Shown here piece after piece: positions 35,317-43,214 of a stretch of 64,000 nt of DNA (the stretch's first letter is position 1; each line of letters begins with the position of its first letter). This DNA comes from Reyranella massiliensis 521 (lineage in GTDB: Bacteria > Pseudomonadota > Alphaproteobacteria > Reyranellales > Reyranellaceae): contig NZ_HE997181.1 in assembly GCF_000312425.1 (NCBI RefSeq), forward strand, positions 2,723,857 through 2,787,856, read 5' to 3'. The notes beneath the pieces are model-generated. The model had not been told where the DNA came from. It worked only from the letters and a program-made list of their open reading frames with translations, and made no database searches. Both the position numbers and the translations under genes were made by a program.

Positions 35317-36078
35317 CTAGCGCGGGGTCGGAGCACGTCTCGAAGGATGGACGACGGGCACTGGTTCGTTGCCCCTGCCCGTGTCCACCCTTCGAGCGGC
35401 CCTGGACGCCCCCCAACCGAAACGCGGGCTGACGCAGAGCAGCAGGATAACGACCGCGACGGCGAAGCCGGCTTCGCGGTGGTGCGCAAACCAGTCGGCG
35501 AGCAGCGGCTCGCGCAGGATCATCGAATAGGCGGTCCAGCCCAGCACGGCCGCGCCCAGCAGAACGACCGACGGGAAGCGGTCGACCAGCCAGATCACGA
35601 GCTGGCTGCCCCACACCACGATGGGTACGCTGATTGCCAGCCCCAGCACGACCAGCAGCGCATGGCCGTCGGCCACGCCGGCGATGGCCAGCGCATTGTC
35701 GACGCCCATCACGGCGTCGGCCAGGATGATGGTGCGCAGTGCGCCGGCGAAGGTCGTCGCCGACACCTTGACGGCAGGACTCGAAGGCGTGGTCGGCGCG
35801 GGCTTCACGAGCTTGCGCGCGATCCAGACCAGCGCGAGGCCGCCCACGAGCATGAAGCCCGGCACGCCCAGGATATAGACGACCAGCACCGCCATGACGG
35901 CGCGCACCACGATGGCGCCCAAGGTGCCGAAGACAATTGCCTTGCGCTGCGTGTCCTTCGGCAGGCCGCGCGCCACGAGCCCGATGATCAGCGCATTGTC
36001 GCCCGCCAGCACGAGGTCCATGAGCACGATCGCCGCCAGCGACGACAGCGACTGCATGGTGAACAGGTCGTGCTCCAT
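35317..36078 (-). CDS. TerC/YjbE-family membrane protein
   Basis: Two hundred and fifty-three residues with about seven helices. LVLAGDNALIIGLVARGL and ADAVMGVDNALAIAGVADG carry the paired acidic Asp-Asn motifs of the TerC family, associated with metal (for example manganese) export. ATG 36078 shares one base with the stop of the small gene upstream. The last roughly 20 codons come from a palindromic repeat element (35339-35396), so the C-terminus is not conserved sequence. Confidence 0.85.
   Translation of the reverse strand: MEHDLFTMQSLSSLAAIVLMDLVLAGDNALIIGLVARGLPKDTQRKAIVFGTLGAIVVRAVMAVLVVYILGVPGFMLVGGLALVWIARKLVKPAPTTPSSPAVKVSATTFAGALRTIILADAVMGVDNALAIAGVADGHALLVVLGLAISVPIVVWGSQLVIWLVDRFPSVVLLGAAVLGWTAYSMILREPLLADWFAHHREAGFAVAVVILLLCVSPRFGWGASRAARRVDTGRGNEPVPVVHPSRRAPTPR
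35339..35396. repeat. Palindromic element inside the TerC-like 3' end
   Basis: CTCGAAGGATGGACGACGGGCA (two runs, 35339-35360) pairs with TGCCCGTGTCCACCCTTCGAG (35376-35396). It shares the TCGAAGGATG end with the element at 37530, so it belongs to the same dispersed family. Confidence 0.7.
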
Positions 36079-36323
36079 CAGTCGTGTCCGCTGCGGCTGC
36101 TGTGGAAGATCAGCGCCATCAGGCCGACACCCAGCGCCACGGTGGCGACGATGCCGATGGTCATGGCGGTATAGCCGGCGGACGTCATCGAATTCCCCGG
36201 ATGGTCGCCGCCCATGCCCCAGCCGACGTAGAGGAAGGCCACCGAGAACACGAGGATCACCAGCAGGACCGAAATCACGATCCACATCCCGGCGCGGCTC
36301 GACTTGTAGGACTGCTCTGCCAT
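36078..36323 (-). CDS. Small two-pass membrane protein, paralogue of 32070 and 36446
   Basis: Eighty-one residues, start ATG 36323 after GAGGAGG. Helix 1 WIVISVLLVILVFSVAFLYVGW and helix 2 IGIVATVALGVGLMALIF, ending in SSRSGHD. The TerC-like gene starts within its stop codon, so the two form an operon. Its relative at 36446 differs in only part of the sequence, so this looks like a recent tandem duplication. Function unknown. Confidence 0.75.
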   Translation of the reverse strand: MAEQSYKSSRAGMWIVISVLLVILVFSVAFLYVGWGMGGDHPGNSMTSAGYTAMTIGIVATVALGVGLMALIFHSSRSGHD

Positions 36324-36445
36324 GGCGGCCTCCTCTGGGCATCGACAACCCATCGGTAGCACCGCCAGGAACGCCTGCTTTGCGTGCGCGCAAAGTCGCG
36401 TGCGGCGTTATGACGGCGCCTGCATGACGAGCAGGCCGTGTTCCG

Positions 36446-36691
36446 TCAGTCGCGTCCGCTGCGATGACTGTAGAAAAGCAGGGCCATCAGGCCGACGCCC
36501 AGCACCACGGTGGCGATGATGCCCATGGTCATGGCGGTATAGCCCGATGCCGTTACCGCGTTGTCGGGATGATCGCCGCCCATTCCCCAGCCGACATAGA
36601 GCATCGCCAGCGAGAACACGAGGATCACCAACAGAGCCACGATCACGGCCCACGCCCCGACGCGATTCGGCTTGGGCGGTTTGTCTGTCAT
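36446..36691 (-). CDS. Small two-pass membrane protein, paralogue of 36078
   Basis: Eighty-one residues, start ATG 36691 after GAGAGGAG. Helices AVIVALLVILVFSLAMLYVGW and MGIIATVVLGVGLMALLF, with the shared GWGMGGDHPxN loop and SGRD end. Tandem to the paralogue downstream. Confidence 0.75.
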   Translation of the reverse strand: MTDKPPKPNRVGAWAVIVALLVILVFSLAMLYVGWGMGGDHPDNAVTASGYTAMTMGIIATVVLGVGLMALLFYSHRSGRD

Positions 36692-36777
36692 GGCAACTCC
36701 TCTCGGTTTCGATGCCGATCGGTAGCATCCCCGGCCCGTCACGCATTGCGCCAGCTCAAAATGCGGATACGGAGTGG

Positions 36778-37497
36778 TCATGACGACGCAAGATAGGTCG
36801 GCCTGAATTCGCCGAGCTTCTGCAGGCCCGCCCGGTCGAGGATGGTGATCTCGTGGCCGTCGACGGCGATCAGGCCGCCGGCCTTCAACTCCGCCATCAT
36901 GCGATTGACGTGCGGGCCGCTGAGAGCGACCACGTCGCCAATCCCCTCCTGAGACAAGGGCATTTCGAACGTCGTTTCGGTCGCCAGGCCGACGGCCTGC
37001 AGGCGCGTCAGCAGTTCGAGCAGGAAATGCGCCAGCCGCGGCAAAGGTTCGCGCCGGCCGGCGCCGATGATGTGTTCGGCATAGATCGACGCTTCGCGCG
37101 CAGCGAACCAGACCAGCGCCGTCGCGATGTTCGCACGCTGCAGGCAGAGCGCGGTGAAGGCATCGAGCGGCACGTGGCTCAATGTCATGCGGTCCACCGC
37201 CGCGACGGAGAAGACGGCGTGCTCGTAGAAGCAGGCGGGAAAGCCGATGATGTCGCCCGGCAGCACCACGTTCACGATCTGCCGCTTGCCGCTGCCCAGC
37301 AGCTTGTAGCGGATGGCGATGCCTTCCTCGACGATATGCAGCGCCTTGTACTCGTAGCCCTCGACGATGATGTCTTTCGCCTTCTTGGCGACGGCGCGGC
37401 GACTGAGCAGCTGTCCGAGCGCCGTCAGGTCTTCGTCGCCGAGCCGGATCGAGCGATCGAGCCGCGCGACGAAGGGGTGGTTGCGGATGGGGGTCAT
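36778..37497 (-). CDS. Crp/Fnr-family transcription regulator
   Basis: Two hundred and thirty-nine residues from ATG 37497. Cyclic-nucleotide-binding-type beta barrel (KDIIVEGYEYKALHIVEEG, VVLPGDIIGFPACFYEHAVFS) and a C-terminal winged helix (PLSQEGIGDVVALSGPHVN, RMMAELKAGGLIAVDG). No Fnr cysteine cluster, so not an oxygen sensor of that kind. Targets unknown. Confidence 0.87.
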   Translation of the reverse strand: MTPIRNHPFVARLDRSIRLGDEDLTALGQLLSRRAVAKKAKDIIVEGYEYKALHIVEEGIAIRYKLLGSGKRQIVNVVLPGDIIGFPACFYEHAVFSVAAVDRMTLSHVPLDAFTALCLQRANIATALVWFAAREASIYAEHIIGAGRREPLPRLAHFLLELLTRLQAVGLATETTFEMPLSQEGIGDVVALSGPHVNRMMAELKAGGLIAVDGHEITILDRAGLQKLGEFRPTYLASS

Positions 37498-37529
37498 GGT
37501 GGCGCGGACTATAGCATCGTGCCGGCGGC

Positions 37530-37656
37530 CCATCCTTCGAGACGGCGCTTGGCGGCGCCTCAGGATGAGGCGCAAGTGCACAGCCCTCGTCCAGGGGCGC
37601 GTCGCGTAGCGGTGCGTCTCGAAGGACCTGTCCTGAGCGAAGCCGAAGGATGGGCC
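37530..37656. repeat. Dispersed palindromic repeat
   Basis: Begins CCATCCTTCGAGAC and ends with CTCGAAGGA...GAAGGATGGGCC, with internal GGCGCC and CTCAGGATGAGG hairpins. The right border abuts the stop codon of the SDR gene at 37657. Confidence 0.75.
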
Positions 37657-38571
37657 TCAGGAAAGCCCGTCGAGCACTTGCCTGAAGTTGGTGCGGCAGG
37701 TGAAGCCCAGCACCCTTGCCGCCTTCGACGAATCGTAGACGCGGTCCACGGTGTCGAACATCGTCCAGCCGCGCGCATCGTAGCGCTGGCGATAGTCGGG
37801 GAAGTAGCGCGCGACGACCGACGGCGCGTCGGCGATCAGCGCGCGGCAATCCTCGCGGCGGAACGGGGTCAACGCCGAGACGATGAAGGTGTCGAAGCCG
37901 ATGTCCTTCGCCTTGGCCAGCGCCACGACATGCGCTTCGGCGGCATCCTCGACCGAGAGGCGGCGGAACAGGAATTCGTTGGCCTTGGTGTTCTCGCCGG
38001 ACTGGGCGATGGCGTGCGCCATGTCGTCTTCCTCGGGGAAGAAGCGCGAGGTGCGCAGCACCAGCACCGGCAGCCTGTGCAGGTGGTTGAACAGCCGGCA
38101 CAGCTCCTCGGCCGCGAGCTTGGTGACGCCGTAGATGTTGCGCGGTTTCAGCGGTGTCATGGTCTCGTCGATCCACACCGCCTCCTTCGCCCCGCCCGCC
38201 TTTCCGTCGCGGATTTCCTGCGAGATCATCAGCGAGGTGGTCGAGGTGAAGACGAAGCGGTCCACTTTGGAGCCGGGCGCCACCGCCTCCTCCAGGAGGT
38301 TCAGCGTGCCCTGCACGTTCACCGCCACGAACTCCGAATTGTCGTGCGTCTCGATATGCGGCTTGTGGCGCGCGGCGGCATGGACGATGGCCTCGATGCC
38401 CTCGCTTTGGATGAGGCGATGGACCAGCGCGCGGTCGACGACCGAGCCCACGACCGATGTCGTCGGCCCCGCTTCGGGGTCGAGCCCGATCACTTTGTGC
38501 CCGTCGCGCACGAGCCTGGGCACCAGGGTCTGGCCGAGCCAGCCCGACGAGCCCGTTACGAGAATGTTCAC
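37657..38571 (-). CDS. NAD-dependent epimerase/dehydratase (extended SDR)
   Basis: Three hundred and four residues. Rossmann motif TGSSGWLG at residues 6-13, catalytic YGVTK at about 150, FTSTTSLM. Extended SDRs of this type act on nucleotide sugars or related alcohols. It overlaps the UbiB-like gene by four bases, so the two are one transcript; substrate unknown. Confidence 0.85.
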   Translation of the reverse strand: MNILVTGSSGWLGQTLVPRLVRDGHKVIGLDPEAGPTTSVVGSVVDRALVHRLIQSEGIEAIVHAAARHKPHIETHDNSEFVAVNVQGTLNLLEEAVAPGSKVDRFVFTSTTSLMISQEIRDGKAGGAKEAVWIDETMTPLKPRNIYGVTKLAAEELCRLFNHLHRLPVLVLRTSRFFPEEDDMAHAIAQSGENTKANEFLFRRLSVEDAAEAHVVALAKAKDIGFDTFIVSALTPFRREDCRALIADAPSVVARYFPDYRQRYDARGWTMFDTVDRVYDSSKAARVLGFTCRTNFRQVLDGLS

Positions 38572-39917
38572 TGCTGTCCCGCTTCCTTGAGGCCCGCTTC
38601 CTGTAGCGCCAGATCCTGCCGTTCGGCCAGCGCGTCGACGTCGAAGCCCTCGATCATGCCCTCGAAAAGCTGGTGCCAGTTGATCGAGGCGCGCAGGTGG
38701 ATGAACACCGAACCGAGGCCGATGGCGGCGCGGTCCATGAACACGAACTCGCGCGGCGGCCGCACGCCGCCCATCTTGCGCAGCTCGCCGAACACGTTCT
38801 GCGCCATCTCGCGGCCGTAGCCTTCCGCCATGCCTTCGGTGAGGCGGCGCGGCCGGTCGTCCATCAGCGGCCCGTAGAGGAAGGCGGCCCAGCGGTTCAA
38901 CACCTGGATCATCTCGCGGCTGAGGCCGGTGAAGCCCCAGTCCTCGTAAGCCGCGACGGCGCGCGCCTCGTCGTCGGTCATCAGCGCGCGATAGAGCTCG
39001 ATGGAGCCGCGCACGAACCGCGGCGGGAAGATGCGCACGCAGCCGAAGTCCATGAGATTCACGGAACCATCGGGCCGCACCGAATAGTTGCCGAGGTGCG
39101 GATCGCCGTGGATGACGCCGTAGTAGTAGAACGGCACATACCAGGCGCGGAACATGGCGATGGCCAGCGCATCCCGTTCCTCCTGCGAACGGGTCTTCCA
39201 GTTGAGCAGCGGCTCGCCGTCGAGCCAGCCCATCGTGAGCAGCCGGTCGGTCGAATGCGAGGCGACGACCTCGGGCACATGGACCTGCGGCTCGTCGCGC
39301 AGCATGTGGCGATAGAGCGCGACGTGGCGGGCCTCGCGGCGATAGTCCAGCTCCTCGCGCAGCCGCGAGGTGATCTCGGCATGGATCTCGTCGGTGCGGA
39401 TCGCGGGATCGAAGCGCTGGCCCACGGCGAAGACCAGCTTGAGCTGGTTCAAGTCGGCTTCCAGTGCCGAGGCCATGTCGGGATACTGCAGCTTGGCCGC
39501 GACCGGCGTGCCGTCCTTCAAGGTGGCGCGATGCACCTGGCCGAGCGAGGCGGCGAACGACGCCTCCTTGGCGAAGCTGCCAAACTTCGCCTGCCAGTCG
39601 GGACCGAGTTCGCTCGCCATGCGCCGGCGCACGAAGGCCCAGCCCATGGCGGGCGCATTGGCCTGCAACTGCGACAGCTCGCGGGCATATTCCGGCGGCA
39701 GCGCATCGGGGATGGTGGCGAGCAATTGCGCGGCCTTCATCAGCGGGCCCTTGAGGCCGCCAAGGGCTGCCTTCAGTTCGCCGGCATGCTTGTCGCGGTC
39801 GAGCCCGAAGCCGAGATAGCGCTGTCCCGCCAGCTTGACCGCCAGCCCGCCCACCGACGTGCCGACCTTGGCATAGCGGCCGAGCCGCCCGCCGAGGGAG
39901 TCGGATTCATCGGCCAT
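38568..39917 (-). CDS. ABC1/UbiB-family atypical kinase
   Basis: Four hundred and forty-nine residues. ABC1 signatures: KxGQ-like GPLMKAAQLLATIPD, AKLQYPDMASALE with the ATP lysine, and GVIHGDPHLGNYSV with the catalytic Asp. UbiB/COQ8 proteins support ubiquinone biosynthesis as ATPases or kinases. Here the gene overlaps an SDR gene, so it may be a paralogue of the housekeeping UbiB and not that enzyme itself. Confidence 0.85.
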   Translation of the reverse strand: MADESDSLGGRLGRYAKVGTSVGGLAVKLAGQRYLGFGLDRDKHAGELKAALGGLKGPLMKAAQLLATIPDALPPEYARELSQLQANAPAMGWAFVRRRMASELGPDWQAKFGSFAKEASFAASLGQVHRATLKDGTPVAAKLQYPDMASALEADLNQLKLVFAVGQRFDPAIRTDEIHAEITSRLREELDYRREARHVALYRHMLRDEPQVHVPEVVASHSTDRLLTMGWLDGEPLLNWKTRSQEERDALAIAMFRAWYVPFYYYGVIHGDPHLGNYSVRPDGSVNLMDFGCVRIFPPRFVRGSIELYRALMTDDEARAVAAYEDWGFTGLSREMIQVLNRWAAFLYGPLMDDRPRRLTEGMAEGYGREMAQNVFGELRKMGGVRPPREFVFMDRAAIGLGSVFIHLRASINWHQLFEGMIEGFDVDALAERQDLALQEAGLKEAGQQ

Positions 39918-39960
39918 GGAGGCCTCTTGTCATCGCGCGCGGGGCAACCCCGCGCTGGAG

Positions 39961-40037
39961 CGCAGCGAAGGATCTCATGCCGGCTGCCCCACCGATAGCG
40001 GGCGGCAATGAGGTCCTTCGCTTACGCTCAGGACGAC
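39961..40037. repeat. Dispersed inverted repeat
   Basis: GCGAAGGATCTCATGCC (39965-39981) pairs imperfectly with GGCAATGAGGTCCTTCGC (40004-40021). Same core as the element at 59572. It lies just downstream of the M3 peptidase gene. Confidence 0.75.
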
Positions 40038-40045
40038 AGGAACGA

Positions 40046-41815
40046 TCACAGCTTCTCGAGTTCATCGACGAAGCCGGAGATGACGCCCAGCCCCTTGTCC
40101 CAGAAGGCGGGGTCCGAAGCGTCGAGGCCGAAGGGGGCCAGCAGCTCCTTGTGCCGCTTCACGCCACCCGCTTTCAGCATGTCGAGATACTTCGCCTGGA
40201 AGCCCTCGGGCTTGGCCTGGTAGGCGGCATAGAGCGAGTTCACCAGGCAGTCGCCGAAGGCGTAGGCGTAGACATAGAACGGCGAATGGATGAAGTGGCC
40301 GATATAGGACCAGTAGTATTTGTACTCGTCGTCGAAGGTGAAGGCCGGTCCCAGGCTCTCCTGCTGCACCGCCATCCAGATCTCGCCGATCGCATCGGGC
40401 GTCAGCTCGCCCTCGCGCCGCGCCATGTGCAGGCGCGATTCGAAATCGTAGAAGGCGATCTGGCGGACCACCGTGTTCAGCATGTCCTCGACCTTGCCGG
40501 CCAGCATCGCCTTGCGCGTGGCCTTGTCTGGCGCGGTCTTGAGCAGCGACTGGAAGGTCAGCATCTCGCCGAACACCGACGCCGTTTCTGCCAAGGTCAG
40601 CGGCGTGTCGGCCATCAGCGGACCCTGCCCCGCCGCCAGCACCTGATGCACGCCATGGCCCAGCTCGTGGGCGAGGGTCATCACGTCCCGCACCTTGCCC
40701 TGGTAGTTCAGCAGCAGATAGGGATGCGCCGACGGCACCGTGGGATGGGCGAAGGCGCCCGGCGACTTGCCGGGCCGCGCCGGCGCGTCGATCCAGCCCG
40801 TGCCGAAGAATTTCTGTCCCACGTCGGCCAGCTCGGGCGAGAAGGCGCGATAGGCGTCGAGCACGATCTTCTCGGCCTCCGGCCACGGGATCGTGCGGTC
40901 GTCATGCTCGGGCAGCGGCGCGTTGCGGTCCCAATAGGGCATGTTCTCGACGCCGAACCACTTGGCCTTGAGCTTGTAGTAGCGGTGCGCGAGCTTCGGG
41001 TAGGCGGCCTTCACCGACTTGGCGAGCGCGTCGACCACCTCGTCCTCGACGACGTTGGCGAGGTTCATCGCCGACTGCGGCCGCGCATACTTGCGCCAGC
41101 GGTCGTCGATCTCCTTGTCCTTGGCCAGCGTGTTCGTCACCAGCGAGAAGATCGCGATATTGTCGCCCTGCACCTTGCCGAACGACTTGGCGGCATCCTT
41201 GCGGACCTCGGGGTCCTTGCTCGACAGCTTGTCGAGGATCTGCGGCTCGCTCAGCACCTCGTTGCGAAAGGGATAGCGCAGCCGCGCGATGGTCTCGTCG
41301 AACAGGCGCGACCAGGCGGCGCGGCCGACGACGTACTTCTCGTGCAACGCCTTTTCGAGTTCGTCGGAGAGCTGGTGCGGGCGATAGACGCGCAGGTCGC
41401 GCAGCCACGGCGCATACTTGGCAAGTTCCGGCGCCTTCATCTTGGCCGCGAGGTCGGCGTCTTCGAGCTTGTTGATCTCCAGCCGGAAGAAGACGAGCTG
41501 CGCGCCGATGTCGGTCAGCTTCTCCGAGACGTTCTGCGAGAAGCGGCCGCGCTCGGCATCGGCCATGTTCTGGGCATAGTAGAGCGAGGCATAGGAGCCG
41601 ATGCGGCCCATCAGGTCGGACAGACGCTCGTAGCGCGCGATGGCCCCGCCCAGCCCCTTGCCGTCGAGCGCCGCAATCTTGCCTTCATAATCCTTGGCGA
41701 AGGCCGCCGCCTCTTCGGCCGCCCGATTCAGATCGGCGTCGAGATCGGTCCCGGTCGGGCTCGAATAGAGATCGGCGAGGTTCCAGGTCGGCAGATCGCC
41801 CAGCACAGCGTTCAT
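40046..41815 (-). CDS. M3-family oligoendopeptidase
   Basis: A 589-residue zinc peptidase similar to PepF. The metal motif HELGHGVHQ (HExxH-type) is followed by FGEMLTFQSLL, where the third ligand Glu should lie. Start ATG 41815 after a AAGGAGT; the frame opens further up to 41959 but that part crosses a repeat. It cleaves short peptides in the cytoplasm. Confidence 0.9.
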   Translation of the reverse strand: MNAVLGDLPTWNLADLYSSPTGTDLDADLNRAAEEAAAFAKDYEGKIAALDGKGLGGAIARYERLSDLMGRIGSYASLYYAQNMADAERGRFSQNVSEKLTDIGAQLVFFRLEINKLEDADLAAKMKAPELAKYAPWLRDLRVYRPHQLSDELEKALHEKYVVGRAAWSRLFDETIARLRYPFRNEVLSEPQILDKLSSKDPEVRKDAAKSFGKVQGDNIAIFSLVTNTLAKDKEIDDRWRKYARPQSAMNLANVVEDEVVDALAKSVKAAYPKLAHRYYKLKAKWFGVENMPYWDRNAPLPEHDDRTIPWPEAEKIVLDAYRAFSPELADVGQKFFGTGWIDAPARPGKSPGAFAHPTVPSAHPYLLLNYQGKVRDVMTLAHELGHGVHQVLAAGQGPLMADTPLTLAETASVFGEMLTFQSLLKTAPDKATRKAMLAGKVEDMLNTVVRQIAFYDFESRLHMARREGELTPDAIGEIWMAVQQESLGPAFTFDDEYKYYWSYIGHFIHSPFYVYAYAFGDCLVNSLYAAYQAKPEGFQAKYLDMLKAGGVKRHKELLAPFGLDASDPAFWDKGLGVISGFVDELEKL

Positions 41816-41885
41816 TCGGCAAGACTCCTTGATCCCCTCCGATATCGGGGTGCAATGCGGCAACGTCAAGGAACGGGCGCGGTAT

Positions 41886-41997
41886 GACCCCTCCGTCGTC
41901 GTATGACGACGACACCTCCCCATCTGAATGGGGAGGCGAAGGCTCCCCTTCCTCCCCATTCAGATGGGGAGGTGTCCGCGCAGCGGACGGAGGGGTC
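41886..41997. repeat. Long palindromic repeat element
   Basis: Outer arms GACCCCTCCGTC (41886-41897) and GACGGAGGGGTC (41986-41997) enclose a second pair, ACACCTCCCCATCTGAATGG... (41912-41936) and its complement (41951-41975), each about 25 bases. It ends at the stop codon of the epimerase gene, on the minus strand. Confidence 0.85.
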
Positions 41998-42985
41998 AGG
42001 CCTGAAGGCGATTGTAGCTCTTGAACCAATCCACGAAGAGCGGGATGCCCTCTTCCACCGTCACCCTGGGCGACCAGCCGAGGTCGCGGGTGGTGGCGGC
42101 GATGTCGGCCGCCGTCTCGCGCATGTCGCCGGCCTCGCCGGGCTTGAGTTCGATATTGGCGGTCTTGCCCAGCGCCTGCTCGAACAGGGAAACGACATAG
42201 CGGATGTCCACGCTGCGCGTGGCGCCGAGATTGTAGAGGCGATGCGCGCCGCCCTGCACGCCACCGCCGGGCACATGGTCCAATGCCGCAATCGTGCCGG
42301 CCGCGATCTCGTCGATATAGGTGAAGTCGCGCTTGATCCTGCCCATGTGATAGAGCGGGATCGTCTTCCCCTCGTGGATCGCGCGGGCAAAGATGTACGG
42401 CGACATGTCGGGCCGGCCCCACGGCCCATAGACCGTGAAGTAGCGCAGGCCGGTCGCGCGCAGGCCGTATTGATGTGCGTAGGCCTCGACCATCAGCTCG
42501 TCGGCGCGCTTGGTGGCGGCATAGAGCGATTCGGGATGGTCCACCGGATCCTCGACCGAGAACGGCAGCTTGGAATTGCCGCCATAGACCGAGGAGGACG
42601 AAGCATAGACGAAGTGCTTCAGCCGCCCGCCCATCTCGCGCGCCAGCTCCAGCATCACGAGATGACCCATGACGTTGGTCTGCACGTAGACGTAGGGATC
42701 GACCTTGGAGTGGCGCACGCCGGGCTGGGCCGCGAGATGCACGATGCGGTCGAAATCGGGATGCGCCGTCGCCAGCGCCGCCAGGGCGTCGCGGTCGGCC
42801 ACGTCGGTTTCCAGAAAGGTGAAGCCCTCGGTCTCGCGCAGCGGCTTCAGCCGCGCGAACTTCAGCACCGGATCGTAGTAGGGGCTGAAATTGTCGATGC
42901 CCACGACTTCCTCGCCGCGCGCCAGAAGACGCCGCGCGACCTGCGAGCCGATGAAGCCCGCGACACCTGTAACGAGGACGGACAT
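41996..42985 (-). CDS. UDP-glucuronate 4-epimerase-like NAD-dependent epimerase
   Basis: Three hundred and twenty-nine residues. Rossmann motif TGVAGFIGSQVARRLL, catalytic SSSSVYG and YAATKRADELM (YxxxK), and YFTVYGPWGRPDMSPY, hallmarks of UDP-glucuronate epimerases. It would make UDP-galacturonate for surface polysaccharides. The stop lies in a repeat element. Confidence 0.85.
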   Translation of the reverse strand: MSVLVTGVAGFIGSQVARRLLARGEEVVGIDNFSPYYDPVLKFARLKPLRETEGFTFLETDVADRDALAALATAHPDFDRIVHLAAQPGVRHSKVDPYVYVQTNVMGHLVMLELAREMGGRLKHFVYASSSSVYGGNSKLPFSVEDPVDHPESLYAATKRADELMVEAYAHQYGLRATGLRYFTVYGPWGRPDMSPYIFARAIHEGKTIPLYHMGRIKRDFTYIDEIAAGTIAALDHVPGGGVQGGAHRLYNLGATRSVDIRYVVSLFEQALGKTANIELKPGEAGDMRETAADIAATTRDLGWSPRVTVEEGIPLFVDWFKSYNRLQA

Positions 42986-43214
42986 GAGTGAGGCGTTGGT
43001 AAGCGAAAGAGGTTGAGGAAAGCGGCGGCGGCGGCACGCTTACAACATTTCGCCGCAAGTCGACACCGTGAAACGCCTCGCCGCGAAAGGCCGCAGCGGA
43101 CAGCGGAAAACGTCTTTATTATCGGCCACCTGCGATGCTGCTTGGCAGTGACAAGTAACTTTCGTTACCGTTCGCCGACAAGAAGTCTGAGACCAAGAAT
43201 TCAGGGAGGTTGCC

